Shown here: positions 36,237 through 43,227 of the stretch, in pieces
Layout: every line of letters begins with the position of its first letter
How positions within the stretch are numbered: position 1 is the first letter of the stretch
NCBI GenBank assembly: GCA_021776825.1
Contig: JAJFFG010000116.1
Span: forward strand, 1-46,884
Direction: 5' to 3'
From: Planctomycetota bacterium
Lineage (GTDB): Bacteria; Planctomycetota; JAJSAM01; JAJVHW01
DNA: 46,884 bases
Notes under the pieces: generated by a model
The model's input: the letters and a program-made list of their open reading frames with translations, nothing else
What the model was told of the DNA's origin: nothing
Database searches by the model: none
Program-made: the position numbers and the translations under genes

Positions 36237-36535
36237 AGGTCCTTGCCTTCCCCGTGTGGGTCCTCCGACGAGGCGAGACCGATGTCCGCACCTCGTGGAG
36301 ATCGCAGTCCATGCCCCGGACCACGATGCCCTTCCTTCTAGCCTAGAGTCTGCCCATGCCCAGTCCGTACCAGCCCCAACAGGCTCAGCACGATGTGCCC
36401 AGGCCGCGGATGCTAGCCAGGGCTCGGAGCGCAGGTCAACCAAACATTCGAAGGGTTATGGCCCTTCGAGGTCACCCATCTGTCATGCTGAGGTGACGGT
36501 ACGAAACCCCTGCGCCGAACGCGGTTTGCGACGAG
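36237..36535. promoter_or_regulatory. gap between sulfatase-fold gene and secretin, likely secretin promoter
   Basis: The 299 bases hold a terminator hairpin (36448-36469) for the gene upstream. Further down on the minus strand, TAGGCT at 36340-36345 is a candidate -10, about 104 bases before the secretin ATG. No convincing -35 is seen. The secretin is therefore probably a separate transcription unit. Confidence 0.4.
36448..36469 (-). terminator. intrinsic terminator-like hairpin after the ExbD/sulfatase-fold operon
   Basis: TCGAAGGG (36448-36455) pairs perfectly with CCCTTCGA (36462-36469) around a six-base loop. On the minus strand it is followed by the T-rich ATGTTTGGTTG. It lies 66 bases after the stop of the gene at 36536. 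Confidence 0.6.
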
Positions 36536-38371
36536 TCACCGAAGCCTCTGTTCGAGCTCCAGGATGGCTTCGGTGAGCTTGGGCGTTGCAGGCTCGCCAC
36601 GAGCGTGTTCGAGCGCTCGGCGCGCGCCGGCGGCGTCGCCCTTCTCGTGGAGCAGGTAGGCCTCGAGCACGAACGCCTTCCCGACCTGCGGCACGCCCTT
36701 GCCGCGCGCCTCGGCGAGAAACGCGAGTCCGGCCGCGATCTCGTCGCGTCGTCCACCCTCGACGGCGGCGCTGGAGGCCTGGAGAGCCTTCACGACGCAG
36801 TCGGAGTGCGTCCAGCCGAGGGCGAAGGCGTGGCGATAGGCCGACGCGGCGTCGTCCGGGGCTTCCGATGCCAGGAGCGAGCGAGCCCGCCAGCGTGCCG
36901 CCTGCGGGTTGGCAGCATCCTGCTGCATGGCCTCGGCGAACGTGGCGGCAGCCGCCTTGGCCCTCCCTGCGGCGAGCTCGGCCCGGCCGCGATCGAGCAG
37001 CGCGAGCACGCTCATGCGGTCGTAGGGACTCGGCAGGCGGGCGTTGCGATCAGGTGCCAGGGCCCCGGCCCCCGACGTCGTGGCGGTCCAGTAGGAGCCG
37101 CCGCTCAGGCCGTCAGGAAGCGACTCGGGCGCGGCGAGCGGCGAGAGACCCGCGACGCGTCGTAGCTGCTCACGTCGCTCGGCCCAGGGCGAGGGGACCG
37201 CTTCGGCGGACGGCAAGCGCGGGGTCTGAGTCTCTCGCGGGTCCGCTGCTAGGTCCGCCGTGTGCAGCGTGGCTCCGTCATCCACGAGTTTCTCGTCGCC
37301 GATGCGGAGAGCGAATACCTGCGCCCAGCGCGAGCCCTCCCAGCCGTAGAGCGTCTCGGCGTAGGGCGCGCGCTCCATCCGATCCTTGCCGCCGGCGAAG
37401 AGCGGCCGGCCGTCCATGGTCGTGGGGATCCCCAGACCGGCGAGCGAGACCAGCGTCGGAGCGATGTCGATGACCGAGCTCGGGTCGGTGCGCCGCGCGC
37501 CGTCGGCCACCAGGCCCGGCGCGCGGATAATCAGCGGCACGTGGAGCGTGGCCTCGTGGAGCAGGTGCCCGTGCGTGGCCTCCCCGTGCTCCCCGAGTCC
37601 CTCGCCGTGATCCGACGTGACGACGAGGATGGGATCGTGTCCGCGGCTCTCGAGGCCGTCCATCAGACGACCGATCGCGTCGTCGGCGTAGCGCACCTCT
37701 CCGTCGTAGCCCGTCGCATCCGTCGCGTGTGCCGCACCGGCGCCCCAGGGCGGCGGCGCGTCGTACGGCGCGTGCGGATCGAACAGGTGAACCCAGAGGA
37801 AGAAGCGTCCGTCGGTCCCCTCGACCCACTCGAGGGCGGCGTCGACCGTGTCGTGCCCGGGACGTTCGGCGTCGTGGAGGCTCCCGACCGCGGCCGGCGG
37901 CACCTCGTCGTAGACCTGAAATCCCGCATCGAGGCCCGTCCGATCCGCGCGGAGGACGGACGCGGAGATGAACGCCCCGGTGCTCCACCCGCCTCCGCGC
38001 AGCACCTCGGCCACCGTGCCGTAGGGACGAAGCGCTGCGGGAGGGAGCCGTCGCCCGCTCGTGTTCGTGCGGATGCCGTGAAGTGGCGGAACGAGGCCCG
38101 TCAGCATGCTGACGTGGGCTGGCACCGTCAGCGGCGCCGTGGTCCAGCAGCGATCGAAGACGACGCCCGTGGCCGCCAACGCGTCGAGCCGGGGCGTGAG
38201 CCCGGACGTCGAACCGTAGGCCCCGAGCCGGTCGGCGCGCAGCGTGTCCACCGTGACGAGCACGATCGGCCGCGGTCCGCGACCGGTCCGCATCCAGAGG
38301 CTCAGCACGGCGAGGAACACGCCGGCGCCCACGATGGCGAGGACGACGGCGGCTCCGGTCTTCTTGGGCAC
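36536..38371 (-). CDS. membrane-anchored sulfatase-fold hydrolase with Thr nucleophile and C-terminal TPRs
   Basis: The 611-aa protein has one N-terminal membrane segment (about 7-27), so its bulk is periplasmic. Residues 33-330 are a sulfatase/alkaline-phosphatase superfamily domain: VTVDTLRADRLGAYG with metal ligands, TVPAHVSMLTG (82-92) at the nucleophile site, FDPHAPYD, and TSDHGEGLGEHG (252-263) with metal ligands. At the active-site turn true sulfatases have Cys or Ser in CxPxR, later formylglycine. Here Thr82-Val-Pro-Ala-His86 stands there, so sulfatase activity by the usual route is excluded; phosphatase, phosphodiesterase or phosphotransferase activity is possible. TPR-like helices run from about 450 to 610. 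GTG start, 38 bases after the last ExbD gene, probably the same operon. Confidence 0.82.
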   Translation of the reverse strand: MPKKTGAAVVLAIVGAGVFLAVLSLWMRTGRGPRPIVLVTVDTLRADRLGAYGSTSGLTPRLDALAATGVVFDRCWTTAPLTVPAHVSMLTGLVPPLHGIRTNTSGRRLPPAALRPYGTVAEVLRGGGWSTGAFISASVLRADRTGLDAGFQVYDEVPPAAVGSLHDAERPGHDTVDAALEWVEGTDGRFFLWVHLFDPHAPYDAPPPWGAGAAHATDATGYDGEVRYADDAIGRLMDGLESRGHDPILVVTSDHGEGLGEHGEATHGHLLHEATLHVPLIIRAPGLVADGARRTDPSSVIDIAPTLVSLAGLGIPTTMDGRPLFAGGKDRMERAPYAETLYGWEGSRWAQVFALRIGDEKLVDDGATLHTADLAADPRETQTPRLPSAEAVPSPWAERREQLRRVAGLSPLAAPESLPDGLSGGSYWTATTSGAGALAPDRNARLPSPYDRMSVLALLDRGRAELAAGRAKAAAATFAEAMQQDAANPQAARWRARSLLASEAPDDAASAYRHAFALGWTHSDCVVKALQASSAAVEGGRRDEIAAGLAFLAEARGKGVPQVGKAFVLEAYLLHEKGDAAGARRALEHARGEPATPKLTEAILELEQRLR

Positions 38372-38409
38372 GTTGGCGGGAACCTATCACGGCGCCTGCC
38401 ACCGTTCTG

Positions 38410-38901
38410 TCAACGGCGGGACGGTAGGGCGTCGAGAGACAGCGCGGCCATCTTGGTTCCCGTGAAGGTGACGTTCTCGATGTCCGCAGCGAGGAACGCG
38501 TCGATGGCGCGCACGACGTCCCCGGTGTTGACGCGCGAGTCGGCGTCGACCTCCGCGCGGATCAGGGACGGATCGCCGCCGTTTTCGACGTGTCGCGTCC
38601 GCATGGTGCGGACGGTCTCGGAGAGGGTCGTCCACGTCGACTCCGCGCTCGCGGGGCCGAGGGGGCGGCTCTCCAGCACGACCTGCGTCGGCTGTGCGGC
38701 GACGCGCTTCAGGCGCGCGAGAACGCGCACGGTGTTGCAGATGGGCGCTGGCCCACGTGCCAGTCCCATCGGCGGGAGCTGGGCCTCGATCTTCATGTCG
38801 AGCGTCTTGAACTTCATCGACACGAGGAAGAAGATCAGCAGTTGGAACACCACGTCGATCATCGGCGTCATGTTGGGCTTCGGTATGGCCTGGTCGTTCA
38901 T
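38410..38901 (-). CDS. ExbD/TolR-family proton-channel subunit, type A (second set)
   Basis: The 163-aa protein has one membrane helix (about 13-33) with the proton-carrying Asp16 in MTPMIDVVFQLLIFFLV, then a periplasmic domain with the C-terminal TGDVVRAIDAFLAADIENVTF. ExbD/TolR subunits sit inside the ExbB/TolQ pentamer and turn proton flow into work on envelope partners. Its first 40 residues are nearly identical to the type A protein at 40170-40700, while the rest is much more diverged. GGAG lies before the ATG, overlapping the end of the upstream gene (gap six bases). Confidence 0.88.
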   Translation of the reverse strand: MNDQAIPKPNMTPMIDVVFQLLIFFLVSMKFKTLDMKIEAQLPPMGLARGPAPICNTVRVLARLKRVAAQPTQVVLESRPLGPASAESTWTTLSETVRTMRTRHVENGGDPSLIRAEVDADSRVNTGDVVRAIDAFLAADIENVTFTGTKMAALSLDALPSRR

Positions 38902-38907
38902 CGGAGG

Positions 38908-39408
38908 TCATCTCCTCTTGGGGTGGGGGGCACGGGTCTGGAACTGGATGCGGTACAGGTCCACATCGGGTTGCGCGCAGGCTGCGAGTACGGCCTGAAC
39001 GTGGAACCACGGAGCGGAGCGGTCGGCGCGGATCAAGACGGCAGTCTCGCCAAACCTGTCCGGATCGCGCGCCGCGCGGGCGAGTGAGCGGAACGCCGTC
39101 GCGAGTTGCTGCGGGGCGAGTCGCTTCCCGCCGAGACGGAGATGCGGCGCGCCCGTTGCCGACCGCGGCGCCGGCACGGTGACGTTGATCAGCGGTGTGT
39201 GTGCGCCGCAGCAGCTCTCGACGCCCGGGAAGGCGGCGATGGGCAGGTCCACGCCGGGGGCGCGCTTGCTCGGCAGGTCGCTCGCGAGCAACGCCGCGCC
39301 CGTCACGAGGATCGCCACGGCCGCGAGCGGTGCAACGCGTGCGCGTGCCCACGCCGCGACCGCTGCGCCGGGCGAACGGATCGAGCGCGGGAGTCGTTGC
39401 ACCTTCAT
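38908..39408 (-). CDS. ExbD-like paralogue lacking the proton-binding Asp (type B')
   Basis: The 166-aa protein aligns with the neighbouring type B ExbD over its periplasmic part: LRLGGKRLAPQQLATAFRSL against the corresponding RIGGLTVQLREMARLL, and VLIRADRSAPWFHVQAVLAACAQ against VLVRADRDAPWRHVQLVMQACAD, both ending RIQFxTRAP. The N-terminus, however, has a different membrane helix (about 25-43, VAPLAAVAILVTGAALL) with no TPxID motif and no Asp inside the helix. It also has a Cys-Cys pair (ESCCGAHT) after the helix. It should not be able to carry protons and may be a structural or regulatory subunit. Its ATG overlaps the stop of the type B gene upstream (ATGA). Confidence 0.75.
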   Translation of the reverse strand: MKVQRLPRSIRSPGAAVAAWARARVAPLAAVAILVTGAALLASDLPSKRAPGVDLPIAAFPGVESCCGAHTPLINVTVPAPRSATGAPHLRLGGKRLAPQQLATAFRSLARAARDPDRFGETAVLIRADRSAPWFHVQAVLAACAQPDVDLYRIQFQTRAPHPKRR

Positions 39409-39935
39409 CGCCCGGACCCCGTGTGCGCATCCTCCGCGAGATCCGACTCGGCGTCCGGCGCTCGCGTCGCGAACTGGATGCGCACGATGCGGATCCGTTC
39501 GTCCGCACACGCCTGCATCACGAGCTGCACGTGCCGCCAGGGGGCGTCGCGATCCGCGCGCACGAGCACTCCTGCTCGCGAGACGGCAGCCGGATCGAGC
39601 GGTGGCCGATGCAGATCGGCCACGGTCTGGAGCAACCGCGCCATCTCACGCAGCTGCACCGTCAGCCCGCCGATGCGCACGCGGGGGGAGTCCGCGGGCG
39701 TGGCCTGCGCCAGGACGTTGACGGTGACGATGCCCTCATCCGCTTCGATCTCGGTCGCATGCTCGGCGACCGGAAGCGTGACGTCCTCCGTGACCTTCGC
39801 ACTCACGTCGTTGATGACGAGCAGGAACACGAGCAACTGGAACGTGACGTCGATGAGCGGGGTCATCTCGACGCTTGCCCCGCCTTCGACAGCCGCGCCC
39901 AACTCAGACGTCGGTCTGCGGTCGCGTCGCTTCAT
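39405..39935 (-). CDS. ExbD/TolR-family proton-channel subunit, type B (second set)
   Basis: The 176-aa protein has the membrane helix motif MTPLIDVTFQLLVFLLV with Asp29, then a periplasmic domain with VNVLAQATPADSPRVRIGG and the C-terminal block VLVRADRDAPWRHVQLVMQACADERIRI. It resembles the type B protein at 40713-41237. The start ATG at 39935 has GGAG-type bases before it; the in-frame extension to 40154 covers a terminator-like hairpin and is rejected. First gene after the hairpin at 40122-40147, four-base overlap with the next gene. Confidence 0.88.
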   Translation of the reverse strand: MKRRDRRPTSELGAAVEGGASVEMTPLIDVTFQLLVFLLVINDVSAKVTEDVTLPVAEHATEIEADEGIVTVNVLAQATPADSPRVRIGGLTVQLREMARLLQTVADLHRPPLDPAAVSRAGVLVRADRDAPWRHVQLVMQACADERIRIVRIQFATRAPDAESDLAEDAHTGSGR

Positions 39936-40121
39936 AGCTCCGTCTCCTTCTACGATTCCCCCCAATGGGATTCGGTGTGGGGGGGGCTCGGAGGGACGGA
40001 CAGGCGGATCGGGTGCGCGCCGGGTGCGGCCGGCGACTCCCGCAGGGTCGGGATCTGGTCTGGTCAGGGTCTCGGATCGTCTGCGCGCGCCGTTGGGGGC
40101 TCCCCCCTCAGGCCTCCGAGC

Positions 40122-40147
40122 GGTGCCCCGGCCGAAGCCGGGGCACC
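40122..40147 (-). terminator. very stable UUCG-loop hairpin splitting the ExbD cluster
   Basis: An 11-bp perfect stem, GGTGCCCCGGC (40122-40132) with GCCGGGGCACC (40137-40147), has the loop CGAA on the plus strand, which is a C(UUCG)G tetraloop in minus-strand RNA. It begins 23 bases after the stop of the first type A ExbD. It lies in a 234-bp gap that also holds GGGGGCTCCCCC (about 40095-40106). No T-tract follows. It may end the first operon, attenuate it, or act as an RNA-processing or stability element between two expression levels. Confidence 0.65.
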
Positions 40148-40169
40148 AGCGCAAGTGGATGTCGAACGT

Positions 40170-40700
40170 CTAGCGGACGCCCGCCTCCTTCTGAGCACTC
40201 GTGAAGATCTCGTCGAGCGTGGAGCCCGGCGGGGGAGTGCCGATGAAGGTGACGTCCTGAATGTTGGCGGCGATGAGGGCATCGACGGCCCGCACGACGT
40301 CCCCAGTGGGAACGAGGGGTGCGGCGTCGACCTCTCCGGCCACGTCAGCGGGGTCTCCCCCGTTGGCGACGTGTCGGGCGAGGACCTCAATCGCCTTGTT
40401 GGTCAGGATCTCCCAGACCGCTTCGTCGTTGGCGAGGCCGATGCGCTGGTTCTGAACCTTCACGCGAGTGGCCGGCTCCAACACTGCCCCGACGCGCTTG
40501 CGCTTCAGGACCGCCGTGATCTTGGGCTTCTCTTCGAGCTTGGTGATGGTCGCTGCGAGGCCCTTGTCCTTCGGAAGGAAGGCCTCGATCTTCATGTCGA
40601 GCGTCTTGAACTTCATCGACACGAGGAAGAAGATCAGCAACTGGAACACCACGTCGATCATCGGAGTCATGTTCGGCTTCGGAATGGCTTCGTCGTCCAT
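40170..40700 (-). CDS. ExbD/TolR-family proton-channel subunit, type A (first set)
   Basis: The 176-aa protein has the helix MTPMIDVVFQLLIFFLV with Asp16 and the motif KFKTLDMKIEAFLP just outside the membrane. The periplasmic domain ends in TGDVVRAVDALIAANIQDVTFIG. The first 40 residues match the type A protein of the second set almost exactly. A perfect AGGAGG precedes the ATG. It follows the type B gene by 12 bases. It is the last gene before the stable hairpin at 40122-40147. Confidence 0.9.
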   Translation of the reverse strand: MDDEAIPKPNMTPMIDVVFQLLIFFLVSMKFKTLDMKIEAFLPKDKGLAATITKLEEKPKITAVLKRKRVGAVLEPATRVKVQNQRIGLANDEAVWEILTNKAIEVLARHVANGGDPADVAGEVDAAPLVPTGDVVRAVDALIAANIQDVTFIGTPPPGSTLDEIFTSAQKEAGVR

Positions 40701-40712
40701 GTCTCCTCCTTC

Positions 40713-41237
40713 CTAGTTCCCGCCCTGAGACGTGGCCGTGCCATCCGCCTTGCGGGTCGTCGCGAACTGCATCTTGTAGATCATGACCGTTGGCTGGGCG
40801 CACACCTGCATCACGTACTGGACGTGCTGCCAGGGGACCTCCTTGTCGGCGCGTACGAGAACGTACACGGCGCTCGGAGTGCCAGGCCCGTCGCCTTCAC
40901 GATCGAGATCAGCCATGGTGCGCATGTAGCGCGCCAGGTTCTTGAGGTCGTATTCCTTCCCCTTGACCTTGACCAGCGGGATCTTCGGTGGGGCTGCAGG
41001 ATCGTCGGGCTTGAGGATATTGACGATGACGCGGGTTTCCTTTTCCTGCGCCAGGTCTTCCTCGCCGTAGAGCGCCTGCGGGAGCTTGAGCTCCTCCACT
41101 TCTTTCCGCGTGAGGTCGTTGGCCACCAGGAAGAAAATGACGAGCTGGAACACGATATCGATCATGGGGGTCAGGTCCGGTTCGGCCCCGCCCTCGACAT
41201 CCGCTCCGAGCACTCTGCGCTTCTTTCTTCTGGCCAT
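40713..41237 (-). CDS. ExbD/TolR-family proton-channel subunit, type B (first set)
   Basis: The 174-aa protein has a basic cytoplasmic start (MARRKKRRVLG), the helix LTPMIDIVFQLVIFFLV with Asp27, a charged segment LYGEEDLAQEKETRVIVNI and the type B C-terminal block VYVLVRADKEVPWQHVQYVMQVCAQ. It follows exbB by nine bases and is presumably the direct channel partner of ExbB together with the next gene. Confidence 0.9.
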   Translation of the reverse strand: MARRKKRRVLGADVEGGAEPDLTPMIDIVFQLVIFFLVANDLTRKEVEELKLPQALYGEEDLAQEKETRVIVNILKPDDPAAPPKIPLVKVKGKEYDLKNLARYMRTMADLDREGDGPGTPSAVYVLVRADKEVPWQHVQYVMQVCAQPTVMIYKMQFATTRKADGTATSQGGN

Positions 41238-41246
41238 GGGGCGTTC

Positions 41247-41981
41247 CTAGCGCGCCTGCGGGCGGAAGCGCTCGATGAGGTCCTCACCGATCGCCTTGAA
41301 CTCGTAGGTGATGCGGACGACCTTGTTCCGGAAGATGAAGTAGAACGCGATGGCGGGGATGGCGACCACGAGGCCGAACAGCGTCGTGATGAGCGCCTTC
41401 TGAACGCCGTTCGCGAGGTCCTTCGGCGTGACGGCCGGGCCGAGACGCACGATCTCGTTGAACGCGCCGACCATGCCGAACACCGTGCCGAAGAGGCCGA
41501 GCATCGGGGCCAGGTTGGCGATGAGCGACAGGTAGCTGATCTTCACATGCAGCTTGGTCGACTCGAGGGCGTGGGCCTCGCTCAGGTGCTCTTCCATCGT
41601 GTCGAAGCCGGCGTTCAGCTTCGGCAGCGCGGCCGCGAGCATGTTCGTGACGAAGTTCGGCTCGGACTCGCAGAGTTCCAGGGCCTCCTGGTACTCCTCC
41701 TCCTCGAACAGCGCCTCGATCTCGTCGATCATCTCCGGCGGAACGAGCTTGTCCCGCTTGATCGAGACGAAGTGCTCGATGACCAGCGCCACCATGGCGA
41801 TCGACATCAGGATGACGACGCCGCCCACGATGCCGCCCCATGCGAGGACCTTGCCGATCGTGACATTGGCATCATCGTCTCCCGCCGACTCGGCGCCCTG
41901 TGCGAGGGCGGGGACGGCCGGGAGCAGCGCCATGAACGCTGCTGCGGCGACGACGGTCGCCGTGTTCTTCCACTTGCGCAT
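41247..41981 (-). CDS. exbB: MotA/TolQ/ExbB proton-channel protein with signal peptide
   Basis: The 244-aa protein starts with a cleavable-looking signal peptide (about 1-28, ending PALAQ). It then has three membrane helices: about 45-70, about 150-175 in IANLAPMLGLFGTVFGMVGAF, and about 192-215 in ITTLFGLVVAIPAIAFYFIF. The last two form the conserved pore pair of ExbB/TolQ. A cytoplasmic loop of about 80 residues lies between helices 1 and 2. The N-terminal signal extension is absent from E. coli ExbB but known in several other phyla. AGGAG precedes the ATG at 41981. It is the only ExbB/TolQ gene in the window, against four complete ExbDs and one degenerate one. Confidence 0.92.
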   Translation of the reverse strand: MRKWKNTATVVAAAAFMALLPAVPALAQGAESAGDDDANVTIGKVLAWGGIVGGVVILMSIAMVALVIEHFVSIKRDKLVPPEMIDEIEALFEEEEYQEALELCESEPNFVTNMLAAALPKLNAGFDTMEEHLSEAHALESTKLHVKISYLSLIANLAPMLGLFGTVFGMVGAFNEIVRLGPAVTPKDLANGVQKALITTLFGLVVAIPAIAFYFIFRNKVVRITYEFKAIGEDLIERFRPQAR

Positions 41982-42040
41982 AGCTCGTTCTCCTTCGAAC
42001 GTTCGTTCCGGAGCCGGAAGGTGAGAGGCGCTCGCCGCCT

Positions 42041-43207
42041 CTAGTTCACCTTCCGGGCCCATTCGGACTTGGGGTAGTACTGCTTGAGATCGCGGATCCG
42101 CGCGCCCTTTTGCTCCGTGTCGCCGAGCTGATCCCAGGCCTGCGCCTGGTAGTAGAGCGAACGCGCCACCTCGGAGGAAACCGAGAAGTAGAGGACCTCG
42201 GACTTCTGGAAGTGCTCCAGGGCGGCGTGTGCATCGCCACCTGAGAGCTTGATCACACCCATGGCGTTCTCCACGGCGGAGAGGATCTCCGGGACCTTGC
42301 CGAACTTGGCCGGCAGGCCTTGGAAGAACAACCGCGCCTTGTCGAAGTCCGCGGAGGACTTGGACGCGAGCGCCGTGTCGAGAAGTACCCAACCACCAGC
42401 GGCTGCAGCCGTACGGCGGATGGACTCGAAGCGTGTGCGATCGGCCGGGTTCTTGGCCGAACCCGCCTGCTGCGCCGCGAGGCGCTCGGCATCGGCGTAC
42501 GCCTGGCTTGCACCAGACGCGTTGCCGCCTGCCGTGTGGACCTTGGCGCGGAGGAAGTACGCATCGAGCTCCCACGACGGACGACGGGCCTTCTTGCCCT
42601 CGCCCAGGAGCCGATCGGCGTGCTTCAGTGCGTCCGGACCCTTCTTCGCGGCCAGAGCCGCCTCGGCCAGACCCTTGAGGGCACGATCGAGCAGGAGGCT
42701 CTTCGCGTTCGCCTTCAGGCCGAGCTCGAATGCCGCGGAGGCCTTCGACAGGTTGGCGGAGTCCTGTGCCGCCAGCATCAGGTAGGCCTCGCCGAGCCCG
42801 ATGTTGGCGTACTCCTTGACCCAGTCGCGCTCGACGACTCCGGCGGCCAGCGCGCCGAGGCACGCGTCGAAGTTGCGGCGAGCCGCCTCTCCGTCGCGGG
42901 CGTTGAGCGAGCGCCAGGCCGGTCCGTACTCCCGCGGGGCGTCACCCCACTGGATCTCGAGGATCTGAGTGCCCGACATGGTGGACGAGCGTCCCCCTGC
43001 CTTGAACTTCACCTCGTCGTACGTCGCGGAGTCGATGACGACGCCGGCGCGCGTCTTCCGCGCTCCGCCGTCCACGTACACGATCGTGTCCGTGGGGGCA
43101 TCCTGGGCCGCGCACGCCGTCGGCGCGAGAGGCAGCGCGAGCACCGTCGCAGCCAGCGTGGCCACGCCGAGCGCCATCGGGACGCGTTGACGGGAGATGG
43201 ATGACAT
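42041..43207 (-). CDS. exported TPR-like protein, function unknown
   Basis: The 388-aa protein has a signal peptide (about 1-34, ending ACAAQ). A small beta domain (about 38-80, with TIVYVDGGARKTRAGVVIDS) is followed by about 300 residues of Ala-rich helical repeats that read like degenerate TPRs. It belongs with the upstream 996-aa protein and exbB in one operon (21 and 59 bases between genes) and is likely a periplasmic scaffold. The second ATG (43207) is chosen because GAGG stands six bases in front; an ATG four codons earlier is possible. Confidence 0.72.
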   Translation of the reverse strand: MSSISRQRVPMALGVATLAATVLALPLAPTACAAQDAPTDTIVYVDGGARKTRAGVVIDSATYDEVKFKAGGRSSTMSGTQILEIQWGDAPREYGPAWRSLNARDGEAARRNFDACLGALAAGVVERDWVKEYANIGLGEAYLMLAAQDSANLSKASAAFELGLKANAKSLLLDRALKGLAEAALAAKKGPDALKHADRLLGEGKKARRPSWELDAYFLRAKVHTAGGNASGASQAYADAERLAAQQAGSAKNPADRTRFESIRRTAAAAGGWVLLDTALASKSSADFDKARLFFQGLPAKFGKVPEILSAVENAMGVIKLSGGDAHAALEHFQKSEVLYFSVSSEVARSLYYQAQAWDQLGDTEQKGARIRDLKQYYPKSEWARKVN

Positions 43208-43227
43208 TCCGTACCTCATGTGAGGGC

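Noticed and set aside
36536..38371. Annotation as an active sulfatase
   Set aside because: The site that must be Cys or Ser for formylglycine is Thr, and the Arg of CxPxR is His.
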